From Rhodococcoides kyotonense (GTDB lineage Bacteria; Actinomycetota; Actinomycetes; Mycobacteriales; Mycobacteriaceae), in the NCBI RefSeq assembly GCF_001645385.1, contig NZ_LVHI01000023.1, positions 236,237 through 300,236 on the forward strand: a DNA stretch of 64,000 nucleotides, read 5' to 3'. Shown in pieces: positions 42,115-50,985 of the stretch (the stretch's first letter is position 1; each line of letters begins with the position of its first letter). The notes under the pieces were generated by a model that did not search any database, was not told where the DNA came from, and saw only the letters and a list, made by a program, of their open reading frames with translations. The translations under genes were made by a program, and so were the position numbers.

Positions 42115-43600
42115 CGAACGCTTTCGGATAGCCGGTTGCCCCGTCGGGCACGGTGTCGGCCGTCATCGACGTCTGGATGTCGCCGTTCCCGTCGGTCGCG
42201 CGGGCACGGATGGTGTGCTGGCCGGGCGTTGCGGCCCACTCGTAGGTCCACTGTCGCCACGTGTCCGTCGAGTACTCCTCGGACAGTGTTGCTGCCACCC
42301 AGTTTCCGTCGTCGATCTGCACGTCGACGCCGGAGATTCCGGTGTGTTGATGCCATGCGACGCCTGCGACGACGACCGTTCCCGCGTCGACCGCTGCTCC
42401 TGGCTTGGGGGTGTCGATGCGCGACGCGGTCTTGATCGGGCCGCGCTCACCCCAGCCGCGGTCGGTCCAGTAGGCGCTGGCCTTGTCGAATCGGGTGATC
42501 TCGAGGTCGGTGACCCACTTCGTCGCGGACACGTACCCGTACAGGCCGGGTACGACGAGACGTGCCGGATAGCCGTGCTCGACGGGGAGCGGTTGCCCGT
42601 TCATGCCGACGGCCAGGAGCGCGTCGCGGCCGTCCAACAGCACCTCGAGCGGCGTGCCCGCGGTGAAGGCGTCGTGACTGGACGACAACACCATGTCCGC
42701 GCCGTCCTGGATTCCGGCCTCCTCGAGCAGGTCCTTCAGCGGGTAGCCGATCCAGGTGGCGTTCCCGACGAGATCGCCGCCGACGATGTTGGACACACAC
42801 GTGAGCGTGACGGTGCGTTCGACGGCCTGCCTCGTCGCGAGGTCGGCGAACGTGATCTCGAGTTCGCGGTCCACCATCCCGTGGATGCGCAGCGACCAGT
42901 CCTCCGACGCCACCTGCGGCACTACCAGTGCGGTGTCGATGCGATAGAACTCGTCGTTCGGCGTGATGTACGACGCCAGCCCGTCGATCCGCAGGTCCGC
43001 GCCCGCGGGGATCGGGGGCTGAGGCGTCGGCGTTGGGAGCCTGAAGCCGAGTCGGTTGGCGGTGACGTCACGCGCCTGGCCGAGAAGCCGGCCTGCGGTG
43101 CCTGCCGCGACGGCGACGACTCCGGCGGTGACGGCAAGGCCGAGGAAACTACGCCGCGACATACCGTCGGCGACGGGTTCTTCGGTTCGCAGAAGGGCGT
43201 TCAGTACGACGATCCCCGCCGCGACGCCGATGATCGTCGGTAGTGCGGACAGGGGAGTGGCGGTGCTGCGTGTGACGGCGGCGAGTACGCCGACCGCCCC
43301 GAGCACCCCGAACAGCACTGCTCCCCACGGCCGTCTCAGCACCCCGGCCGCAGCGGCGATCGACGCGATGACGACCGCCATCCCGACGAACAGGGCAGTC
43401 TTGTCCGACGTGCCGAACGTGTCGATCGCCCACTCCCGTACTGCTTCGGGGGTGTTGTCGACGACGGCGGATCCGACTGCGAAGAACGGTGACGAGTTCG
43501 GCCCGAACGGCACGGCGACGAGTTCGCCGACGCCGAGAACGACTGCGGCAGCGAGAAGTCCGGACAACACGTGAGCAGAAATGTATAGCCCTCTATGCAT
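42101..43600 (-). CDS. Membrane-anchored molybdopterin oxidoreductase (sulfite-oxidase family)
   Basis: A protein of up to 499 residues. The N-terminal part has four hydrophobic segments, then a twin-arginine-like 'SRRSFLGLAVTAG' with a fifth, then the sulfite-oxidase molybdopterin domain ('RIDGLASYITPNDEFYRID', Mo-ligand Cys in 'TLTCVSNIVGGDLVGNATW', 'HGYPARLVVPGLYGYVSATKW') and the Mo-co dimerisation domain. The catalytic part should face outward. It may oxidise sulfite or reduce oxidised sulfur or methionine groups. The start is uncertain: ATG 43600 lies inside the palindromic repeat, and GTG 43570 just after it is an alternative that removes the repeat-encoded 'MHRGLYISAH'. Confidence 0.85.
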   Translation of the reverse strand: MHRGLYISAHVLSGLLAAAVVLGVGELVAVPFGPNSSPFFAVGSAVVDNTPEAVREWAIDTFGTSDKTALFVGMAVVIASIAAAAGVLRRPWGAVLFGVLGAVGVLAAVTRSTATPLSALPTIIGVAAGIVVLNALLRTEEPVADGMSRRSFLGLAVTAGVVAVAAGTAGRLLGQARDVTANRLGFRLPTPTPQPPIPAGADLRIDGLASYITPNDEFYRIDTALVVPQVASEDWSLRIHGMVDRELEITFADLATRQAVERTVTLTCVSNIVGGDLVGNATWIGYPLKDLLEEAGIQDGADMVLSSSHDAFTAGTPLEVLLDGRDALLAVGMNGQPLPVEHGYPARLVVPGLYGYVSATKWVTDLEITRFDKASAYWTDRGWGERGPIKTASRIDTPKPGAAVDAGTVVVAGVAWHQHTGISGVDVQIDDGNWVAATLSEEYSTDTWRQWTYEWAATPGQHTIRARATDGNGDIQTSMTADTVPDGATGYPKAFVTVR

Positions 43601-43613
43601 TTCTGCTCACATG
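43568..43613. repeat. Palindromic element, core form, copy 3 (variant arms, inverted loop)
   Basis: 20-nt arms 43568-43587 and 43594-43613 around GCCCTC, the complement of the GAGGGC loop in the other copies. The arms read GAGCAGAAATGTATA where other copies have GCGCGCGAATGTATA, and the opposite arm carries the matching changes, so the pairing is preserved with one T-G wobble and one mismatch. The TAG stop of the lactone oxidase and an ATG of the sulfite-oxidase-like gene both fall inside it. Confidence 0.9.
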
Positions 43614-44921
43614 CAGCGCAGCTGCCAGGTACTCGTTCCCGAACATCCCGCCCGGATCGAGTTTGTCCCTCATCGCGACGAAGTCACCGAAATGCTCGTA
43701 CATCTCGGCGAAATCGTTCGCCGTCTGCGAGTGCAGCTTCCCCCAGTGCGGCCGCCCGCCCACGCTGCGGGCGATCTTCTCCACCGCGTCGAAGTACTCG
43801 CGGTGCTCCCGCCGGTGGTACTGGTGCACCGCGACGTACGCGCTGTCGCGGCCGTTCGCCGTCGACAGCCAGATGTCGTCGGCGGCCGCGAAGCGCACCT
43901 CGACGGGGAACGCCACCGCGAAGCCCGACGACTGCAGCCACCGATCCACCTCGCGCACCACGTACGTGATCGACTCCGCAGGCACCGCATATTCCATCTC
44001 GCGGAACCGAACGGTGCGCGACGACGCGAACACGCGATAACTCCGGTCGGTGAACTCGCGCGCCGACAGTGCCCTCGACGAGAAGGCGTTGACTCGCGGA
44101 ATCGCGGCCGGGAAACGCGTCACCGCGCGGTTGACGATCTCGAATGCACGGTTCGCCAACAACTCGTCGTCGAGATAAGCCCTGACACGACCGAGTGGCG
44201 CCAACGGACTGTCGGCAGGCAACCGAGTATTCGTCTTCGTCAGCACCCGGTCGGTGTGCGGAAACCAGTAGAACTCGAAATGATCCGTCTGCTCGACGAC
44301 GTCCGGCAGCGACGACAGCGTGCCGGTCAACGTCGACGGCGCCTCGACGGCATGCAGCGCGAACGCCGGCTCGCATCGCAACGTGACCTTCGTGATGATG
44401 CCCAGCGCGCCGAGTCCGACGCGGGCCGCGTCGAACATGTCCGGCTCCGAGTCGCGGGAACACGTCACGACGCTGCCGTCGGCGGTCACCATCTCCAGTG
44501 CCTGTACCTGAGTCGCGATGCCGCCGAATCGTCGTCCGGTCCCGTGCGTCCCCGTCGAGATGGCACCCGCGATCGACTGTTCGTCGATGTCGCCGAGGTT
44601 CGTCATCGCCAGGCCCAGGTCCCACAACCATGCGGTCAGCGCGCGCAGACGCGTCCCGGCGAACACCGTCACCGACGCAGAACCGTCGGGCATCGGCACG
44701 ACGGATTCGATGCCCTGCAACCGGTCGAGGTCGACGAGGATTCCGTCGGTCACCGCAATCGACGTGAACGAGTGGCCGGCGCCGACGCACTTGACGCGCA
44801 GTCCGGTCTCGGCTGCATGGAAGACCGTGCGTCGCACTTCCTCGACGGTTTTCGGACTCACCGACTCCTGCGGGCGAGCGCTCTGATTCCCGGCCCAGTT
44901 CCGCCACTCGACTCCGTTCAT
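43593..44921 (-). CDS. FAD-linked aldonolactone oxidase (D-arabinono/L-gulono-1,4-lactone oxidase family)
   Basis: A 442-residue VAO-fold flavoprotein: FAD-binding domain 'VKCVGAGHSFTSIAVTDGILVDLDRL' and 'GAISTGTHGTG', then the ALO C-terminal domain ending 'HWGKLHSQTANDFAEMYEHFGDF' and 'LDPGGMFGNEYLAAAL'. It resembles mycobacterial Rv1771 (L-gulono-1,4-lactone dehydrogenase), and the neighbouring PLP enzyme resembles Rv1769, which supports the assignment. The last residues 'HVSRNA' and the stop are encoded by the palindromic repeat, so the natural end of the family was replaced or extended. ATG 44921 is used rather than the upstream 44957. Confidence 0.92.
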   Translation of the reverse strand: MNGVEWRNWAGNQSARPQESVSPKTVEEVRRTVFHAAETGLRVKCVGAGHSFTSIAVTDGILVDLDRLQGIESVVPMPDGSASVTVFAGTRLRALTAWLWDLGLAMTNLGDIDEQSIAGAISTGTHGTGRRFGGIATQVQALEMVTADGSVVTCSRDSEPDMFDAARVGLGALGIITKVTLRCEPAFALHAVEAPSTLTGTLSSLPDVVEQTDHFEFYWFPHTDRVLTKTNTRLPADSPLAPLGRVRAYLDDELLANRAFEIVNRAVTRFPAAIPRVNAFSSRALSAREFTDRSYRVFASSRTVRFREMEYAVPAESITYVVREVDRWLQSSGFAVAFPVEVRFAAADDIWLSTANGRDSAYVAVHQYHRREHREYFDAVEKIARSVGGRPHWGKLHSQTANDFAEMYEHFGDFVAMRDKLDPGGMFGNEYLAAALHVSRNA

Positions 44922-44997
44922 CGCACAACTATGAATGTGCACCGTCGACACGGTCAATCGCCAGTCCGCAGAGGGGCTGCCCGCTTACTATCGGGGC

Positions 44998-45630
44998 ATG
45001 CAGACCCGGCTGTCGGCGGACACGAGGCGTGCACAGCTGGTCTCGGCTGCCCTCGATCGCGCCGAGCGGGTCGGAATCGAGGCATTGACCGTCCGCGGTG
45101 TCGCCGACGAAGCGGGGGTGAGCCAGGGGGCGGTCTACTACCTGTTCGAATCGAAGGAGTCGCTCGTCATCGCGATGGGCGAGGGCCTCGTCGTCGACGT
45201 GACGCGAGCGCTGCAGGCTGCGTTCACCGACTCCGTCAATCTGCCGGGGGTTCCGGGTCTGCGAGAACTCGTGCACAGCGGGCTCAGCGCCATCTGGCCG
45301 ATCGTCGAGAAGACCGCCGACCGGCAGCTTCTGTCCTACGAGATCAAGACCTACCTGCTACGCCATCGTGCGTTGGGGTCGGAGTTGGCCGCGTCCATCG
45401 CGACCGGGCAGTACCGCATCCGCGACGACGAGACCCTGCTGTTCTTCCAACGCTGCTCGGAGTTCACCGGCACGCGGTGGATCGAGCCCATCGAGGCCGT
45501 GGCGCGTTTCGGTATGGCGACGGTGGACGGGCTGATCCTGCGGTGGCTGGTCGACCACGACGACGTGGCGGTCATCGCCGCTCTCGACGATCTGTCCGGC
45601 ATCATCGCCTCGAAGGCTGTAGAAGTGTGA
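44998..45630 (+). CDS. TetR-family transcriptional regulator
   Basis: A 210-residue TetR: HTH 'LTVRGVADEAGVSQGAVYYLFESKESL' and a C-terminal domain with 'GLRELVHSGLSAIWPIVEKTADRQLLSYEIKTYLLRH'. It is divergent from the lactone oxidase gene with 76 bp between them and lies just upstream of the PLP enzyme, so it likely regulates both. An in-frame upstream start at 44935 is rejected because it adds residues without family similarity. The ligand is unknown. Confidence 0.92.
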   Translation: MQTRLSADTRRAQLVSAALDRAERVGIEALTVRGVADEAGVSQGAVYYLFESKESLVIAMGEGLVVDVTRALQAAFTDSVNLPGVPGLRELVHSGLSAIWPIVEKTADRQLLSYEIKTYLLRHRALGSELAASIATGQYRIRDDETLLFFQRCSEFTGTRWIEPIEAVARFGMATVDGLILRWLVDHDDVAVIAALDDLSGIIASKAVEV

Positions 45631-45665
45631 GGACACTGCCTTCGGACGACAGGACGAGGAACTCC

Positions 45666-46892
45666 GTGACATCACTGCTGCCACGAACCGTGCACGGCCG
45701 TACCGCGTTGGACCGCATCGCAAGCGCCACCGAGTCGCTCCGACCACCGTTCGCGGCGGTCGACGCCGTCGCGCTCGACGCCAATGCCGCCGACCTGTGC
45801 CGTCGATCAGGCGGCATGCCGGTGCGCGTCGCGGCGAAGTCGGTGCGAACCCGAGCCGTGCTCGAACGGGTTCTCGGTCCCAATCTGACTGCAGGAGGCG
45901 GCTTTCGCGGGATCATGACCTACTCGCCCGCCGAAGCGCTCTGGCTCGCCCGGCTCGGTGCGCAGGACGTTCTGATGGGATATCCGACGGTCGACGCCGA
46001 CTCCATCGCCGAGATCACCCGCGACAGAGTGCTGTCCGGGCGGATCACCCTGATGGTCGACGACGTGGCCCACCTCGACATCATCCGTGCCGCCGCCGGT
46101 TCCGACCGGATCAAGCCGCGTATCTGCATCGACGTCGACGCGTCCCTGCGGATCGGGCCACTGCATCTCGGGGTGCGTCGCTCGCCGCTCCGTGAGCCCG
46201 ACCAGGTCGCCCGGTTCGCGGCGCGGGCGAAGGACCGCGGCTTCCGCGTCGTCGGAATCATGTTCTACGAAGCGCAGATTGCCGGGTTGCCCGATTCGAG
46301 TGTGGCCATCGAGCTGGTCAAGCGCGCGTCGGCCGCCGAGTTACGCACGCGCAGAGGAGCTGTCGTCGACGCAGTGACGGGCGTCGTCGGAGATCTGGAG
46401 TTCGTCAACAGCGGTGGGACCGGCTCGCTCGAGGTGAGCAGTGCGGACCCGGTCGTGACCGAGGTGACGGCAGGTTCGGGTCTGTTCGTGCCGACGTTGT
46501 TCGACCGCTACAAGGCGTTCGCGCCCAATCCTGCTCTGTACTTCGCACTTCCGGTCGTTCGGACGCCCACTCGCTCGGTGGCGACGGCGTTCGGCGGCGG
46601 GTACATCGCGTCGGGGCCTGCGTCGAAATCGAGGGTGCCGACGCCTGTCGCCGTCTCGTCCGCGGCGCGCGGCCTCCTGCTCGGCGGATTGAAACTGCTG
46701 CGCAACGAGGGTGCAGGCGAGGTACAGACACCCGTTGCCGGGGCCGGAATCTCGATCGGCGACCGTATCTGGTTCCGGCACGCCAAGGCAGGCGAGGTGT
46801 GCGAGCGGTTCGACGCGCTGCACATCGTCGAGTCCGACGGCAGCGTCACCACCGTGCCGACCTACCGGGGCGAGGGGAAGAACTTCGGCTAG
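45666..46892 (+). CDS. PLP-dependent fold-III enzyme (D-threonine aldolase / amino acid deaminase-like, Rv1769-like)
   Basis: A protein of about 408 residues with an alanine-racemase-type N-terminal barrel ('MPVRVAAKSVRTRAVLERVLG', where the Lys is the expected PLP Schiff base) and a C-terminal D-serine-dehydratase-like domain ('GAGISIGDRIWFRHAKAGEVCERFDALHIV'). The family includes D-threonine aldolases and D-amino-acid deaminases. GTG 45666 has GAGGA just upstream; GTG 45627, overlapping the TetR stop, is the alternative. The very long frame that runs into this gene from 43581 is antisense read-through. Next to the lactone oxidase it reproduces the mycobacterial Rv1769-Rv1771 neighbourhood as I remember it. 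Confidence 0.85.
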   Translation: MTSLLPRTVHGRTALDRIASATESLRPPFAAVDAVALDANAADLCRRSGGMPVRVAAKSVRTRAVLERVLGPNLTAGGGFRGIMTYSPAEALWLARLGAQDVLMGYPTVDADSIAEITRDRVLSGRITLMVDDVAHLDIIRAAAGSDRIKPRICIDVDASLRIGPLHLGVRRSPLREPDQVARFAARAKDRGFRVVGIMFYEAQIAGLPDSSVAIELVKRASAAELRTRRGAVVDAVTGVVGDLEFVNSGGTGSLEVSSADPVVTEVTAGSGLFVPTLFDRYKAFAPNPALYFALPVVRTPTRSVATAFGGGYIASGPASKSRVPTPVAVSSAARGLLLGGLKLLRNEGAGEVQTPVAGAGISIGDRIWFRHAKAGEVCERFDALHIVESDGSVTTVPTYRGEGKNFG

Positions 46893-49800
46893 CCGGTCTC
46901 GCCGAGTGCCATGAATGCGCCCAACGATTCGAGGCCGTGCGGTGTCGACGGGAGATACTGCGTCAGCGTCGACGACTGCACCAGCAATGCCGCCCACTGT
47001 CCGCGCGAGATCGCGACGTTGAGTCGGTTCTTCGACAGGAGAAAGCTTGCGCCCCTGGGTGATTCACCCAGGTTGGACGCGGTCATCGACACGATCGCGA
47101 TCGGTGCCTCACGGCCCTGGAACTTGTCGACGGTTCCGACGAGCACGTCCCCCAGACCGGCGCCGTCGAGGTGTTCTCGAATGCGGGCCACCTGCGCGTT
47201 GTAGGGCGCGACGACGATGAAGTCGGTGGGTTCGAGGCCCCGGCTTCCGTCGTGGTTCTTCGGGTCGGTCCACTGCTTGCCGACGAGCTTCTCGATCTGT
47301 CGACGGATCTCGTCGGCTTCCTCGGGGGAGTCGGTGGTGTTCGCGTGATGGTCGACGTACACGGTGTGCAGGCCCGCGCGGAGTCCGACGAGGTTCCGCT
47401 GCAGCGTGTGCGCCTCGTTCGAGAAGAGCTTGCCCTCGTACGACAGAGCCGACACGGGTGCGCACAGGTCGGGGTGCATGCGCCATGTGCGACTGAGAAA
47501 GTAGCCGCGGTCCTCGGGCAGTGCGCCGTGCCCCGCCGACAGCCAGCCCAGAGCGGACTCGTCGACCGGTTCGGGGTGCGTGCCCTGACTGACCTGTGGT
47601 AGTTGCTGAGGATCGCCGAGCAGCAACAGATTTCGAGCGGATTGCGCGACCGCGATCGTGTTCGCGAGTGAATACTGTCCCGCTTCGTCGACGACGAGAA
47701 GATCCAGCGAGCCGGGTTCGACGCGATTCGAGTTGGAGAAGTCCCACGCCGTGCCGCCGACGACGCAGCCGTCCACGGAATCCCCGATGAACGACGGGTA
47801 ATCGCCTTCACGGAGTTCGGTGAGTCCGTCGGGTGCCTTCTTCTTGCCGATCTGCTGCGCAGGAACACCGGCTTTCGCGATGCCCTGCAGTAGATTGTCG
47901 ACGACCGAATGCGACTGTGCGACAACGCCGATCTTCCACCGATGCTCGCGTACCAGGGTCGAGATGACGGATGCGGCCGTGTACGTCTTGCCGGTTCCGG
48001 GAGGTCCCTGCACGGCCAGGTACGAGTTGTCCAGATCGAGCAATGCGGTGCGAATGGCCCCGATGTAGTCGCTGCCGACGAGCGTCGGAAGTGGCTTGCC
48101 GGACAGTGTTCTCGGTGTCGCTCGGGAGGTCAGGTCGGCGACGGCGGTCCGCGGAAGGTCCGGCAGTCCCCGCTGCACCTCCTCGGCGGCAGCGGTGATG
48201 GCGGCTTCCAGACTCGCCGACGGAATCGGCGACGTCGGAGCCAAAGCCATCGGAGGTCGGCGTACGGGTCCGCACCGGCGGCGAGCTTCTCGTCGACGAC
48301 GACGAACGTGTCTCCGATTTCCACGACATCGCCTCGGCTGCACGAGCGATACGTCGGGTGCGGTTGTTCGAGGCCGTCCGGGGCAGGCAGGTCGTACAGC
48401 AGTCGCACGGACTTCTCGACGCCGCCGTTGCCGATCAGACGAAGACGTCGCCGGAGCAACTTCTGCCGTGGGGTCGTCTTCGACCACTCCGACTCGATCG
48501 TTCCCGACTCGACCACGAATACGTCTGCAGCGTCGGCCCATTCGTCGATCGGCTTCTGCAGCCGGTCGAAATGAGCCCACCAGAACGGTTTTCGCTCGCG
48601 ACGGTGATATCCGATGGATCCGCCGTACAGCGCGACGGCCTGCCGCACCGCGTCTCGTTCGCCGATGCCGGCGAAGTCTCGAAGCGACTGTTCGAGTGGT
48701 GACGCTTGATCGTCGATCTCGAGGGGGATCTCGGAGATCGGATCTGGTGTGACGCCTGCCTCGGATGCCCTCTCCAGCAACCAGTCTCGCAGCCGGATGG
48801 TGGAGACGCAGTCGTACTCGTTGTAGTCGGCGATGGCCGACAGGACGGCGTCCGCCTCCTCGGTGCGGCCTTCGTCGCGCAGGTCGCACCAGTTGGCGTA
48901 TTCGACGATCGACGCGGCCGCATTGGTGACGTCGCCGTCGCGATCGGCAGGCATGTAGAGCGGTTCGAGTTTCTTGATGCTGTACGAGCGTTCGCCGATC
49001 CGCATCGACGACCGGACGATCGGGTAGAGGTCGACGAGCACGTTCTGCCGCAGCAGATTGTCGACGACGTCCTCGCCGACGCCGTAACGTCCGGCGAGTC
49101 GAAGCAGGGCCGTCTTCTCGTACGCCGCGTAGTGGTAGACGTGCATGCCGGGGAAGCGTCGACGCCGTTCGACGACGTAGTCCAGGAAGTCTCCGAGCGC
49201 CTGGCGTTCCTGCGCGCGGTCGTGTGCCCAGAACGGCAGGAAGGTGCCGTCGGCTTCGAGCACGCCGAACAGGTACTCGAGGCCCCAGTCGTTGGAACCC
49301 GGCTCTGCCCACAACGGGTCACCCTCAAAGTCGAAGAAGATGTCGCCGGGGTCCGGTTCCGGGATCGAACCGAGTGCGTCGGCGTCGAAGATCTCGTATT
49401 CGGCGACGCCGCTGTCGGCCTGCGCGAGCTGCAGAGCCGCCTGCGAACGCAGGTTGGTCAGAATGCGATGCGAGATACCGTCCACGGAACCGTCGTGTGC
49501 TGCAAGTGTTCTCGTCGTCGTGATGCCCGCGTCGATCAGATGTGCTCGATGGCCACCGCTCAGCCCCGCCACGAGAAGAAGGTCGTCGCGCGCGACCACT
49601 TCTTCTTCGCACGCGTCGCACCTGCCGCACGCGGTGTACCGCGGATCGGCCCAGTCGACGGGTTCGTCGTCGGCGATGTGCTCGTCGAGAATGTCCTCGA
49701 GGTGTGCGCGCTGACGACGATAGACCGGCAGCAGGTCCTTGCGCGCGTGATCGGTGGTGGTGCCGTCACCGAGCATCAGGTGCAGCGAGTCGGCGACCTC

Positions 49801-50307
49801 GATGCCGTTCCGTTCGAGCGCGTCGGCGTACGCGGCGAGCTGGAGCAACGCAGGCACCCGAGCGTGCCGGGACAACTTCGTGTCGTAGACCGAATAGCCA
49901 CGATCCTCCTTGACGAGGAAGTCGCAGAATCCGAGGAATCGTCCGTCGAAGAACGTCGCTTGGTACAGGACGTCGTAGCCCCACAACGCCGTTTCGACGG
50001 TGGCCGCGTTCGCGTCGGCGTAGGCGACACGCGTGCGCTCCGGCCGCGGCATGATCGACACACCGGCGCCGAACTGTTTCTGGAACGCCTCGAGTTGCCG
50101 ACGTTCGTGCGCGAATCCGAGCGCCGATGTGCGTTCGAGCATCGGGTCGGCAGCAGCGACGCCTGCCTCGACCCGGCCGAGGTGCGCGTCGAGCGTGCGC
50201 AGCAGCGCGTACTCGCACACCGCTGCCGCGGAGAGGTCGCTCGCGCTGAAGACCACCCGGTCGTCGAGGAGGAACACGCGGACAACTGTAGGGGACTGCT
50301 GCGACAT
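46889..50307 (-). pseudogene. TM0106-family RecB-like nuclease / SF1 helicase, split by a frameshift
   Basis: The N-terminal part (from ATG 50307) has a RecB-like nuclease ('YSVYDTKLSRHARVPALLQLAAYADAL'), a zinc-like 'CGRCDAC' and an RNase-H-like 'IFFDFEGDP' domain, and reads well to about 48255 ('GADPYADLR'). The C-terminal helicase continues in another frame from about 48251 ('MALAPTSPIPSASLEAA', Walker A 'GPPGTGKT', 'LLVVDEAGQYS', 'LLGDPQQLPQ', 'VGTVDKFQGREAPI') to the stop at 46889. Homologues known to me are single proteins of about 1100 residues, so an indel near 48250 has split the gene; two separate proteins, the second starting at that ATG, is the alternative. It may act in DNA repair. 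Confidence 0.8.
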
Positions 50308-50333
50308 CGAACCGAGCCAGGCAAAATAGTCGA

Positions 50334-50948
50334 ATGCCGTTTTTCGAAGGAGTCACCGGTGCTGTCCACTACCGCTCGTGGACCACAGCTCATCCACGTC
50401 TTGTCCTGGTGTTTCTTCATGGTCTCGGACAGAACAGCGGTCACTACCACCGTCTCGCCCGCGTGCTCAACGGCGAGAACATCGATGTCTGGGCCGTCGA
50501 CCACGTCGGCCACGGACTGACCGAAGGGGAGTTGTCCGACGCGTCGCAGATCGGTGGTCTGGCCGACAACGCGCTACAGCTCGCCGAGATCGCCAGGTCC
50601 GAGCGCGCGGGCGTGCCGATGGCTCTGATGGGTCATTCCCTCGGCGCGGCGACGACGATTGCAGCCCTCCACAAGGATCCGGATCATTTCGTCTCCGCAG
50701 TGTTGTGCGGAACGCCGACGTCGACGACGGGTAAGGCCGGGGATCTGAATTCGTCGACCGTGCCGTTGCTGGCGATGCACGGTGTCGACGACCGAATGGC
50801 CCCGATCGACGCGGTGCGCGAGTGGATCCCGTCCGTCCCCGGTGCCCGGCTGAGGGAGTTCGAGAACGCCGGCCACGATCTCCTGCACGAGAAGGTCCAC
50901 CGCACGGTCACGCTCGAAGCCGCGGATTTCCTGCTCTCTCACGTGTGA
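50334..50948 (+). CDS. Alpha/beta hydrolase (monoacylglycerol-lipase-like)
   Basis: A 204-residue compact alpha/beta hydrolase: oxyanion 'LVFLHGLGQNSGHYHRLARVL', 'VWAVDHVGHGLTEG', nucleophile elbow 'LMGHSLGAATTIAAL', acid 'AMHGVDDRMAPIDAV' and catalytic His in 'FENAGHDLLHEK'. It lacks a large cap domain, hence its short length. It probably cleaves lipid or other small esters. It is divergent from the nuclease-helicase (26 bp) and is closed by a perfect hairpin overlapping its last codons. Confidence 0.9.
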   Translation: MPFFEGVTGAVHYRSWTTAHPRLVLVFLHGLGQNSGHYHRLARVLNGENIDVWAVDHVGHGLTEGELSDASQIGGLADNALQLAEIARSERAGVPMALMGHSLGAATTIAALHKDPDHFVSAVLCGTPTSTTGKAGDLNSSTVPLLAMHGVDDRMAPIDAVREWIPSVPGARLREFENAGHDLLHEKVHRTVTLEAADFLLSHV

Positions 50949-50978
50949 CGTGCAGGCCGGGTACCTGCACGTCACACG
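50942..50978. terminator. Perfect 15-bp hairpin between convergent genes
   Basis: CGTGTGACGTGCAGG (50942-50956) pairs with 50964-50978 around CCGGGTA. It includes the stop codon of the hydrolase (50946-50948) and lies 8 bp before the FadD15 stop on the other strand. Probable bidirectional terminator. Confidence 0.8.
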
Positions 50979-50985
50979 AAAAGGA

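Noticed and set aside
43581..46892. A very long plus-strand open frame (over 1100 codons)
   Set aside because: Only the part from about 45627 has protein-family character; the rest is arginine-rich antisense of the lactone oxidase and TetR genes.
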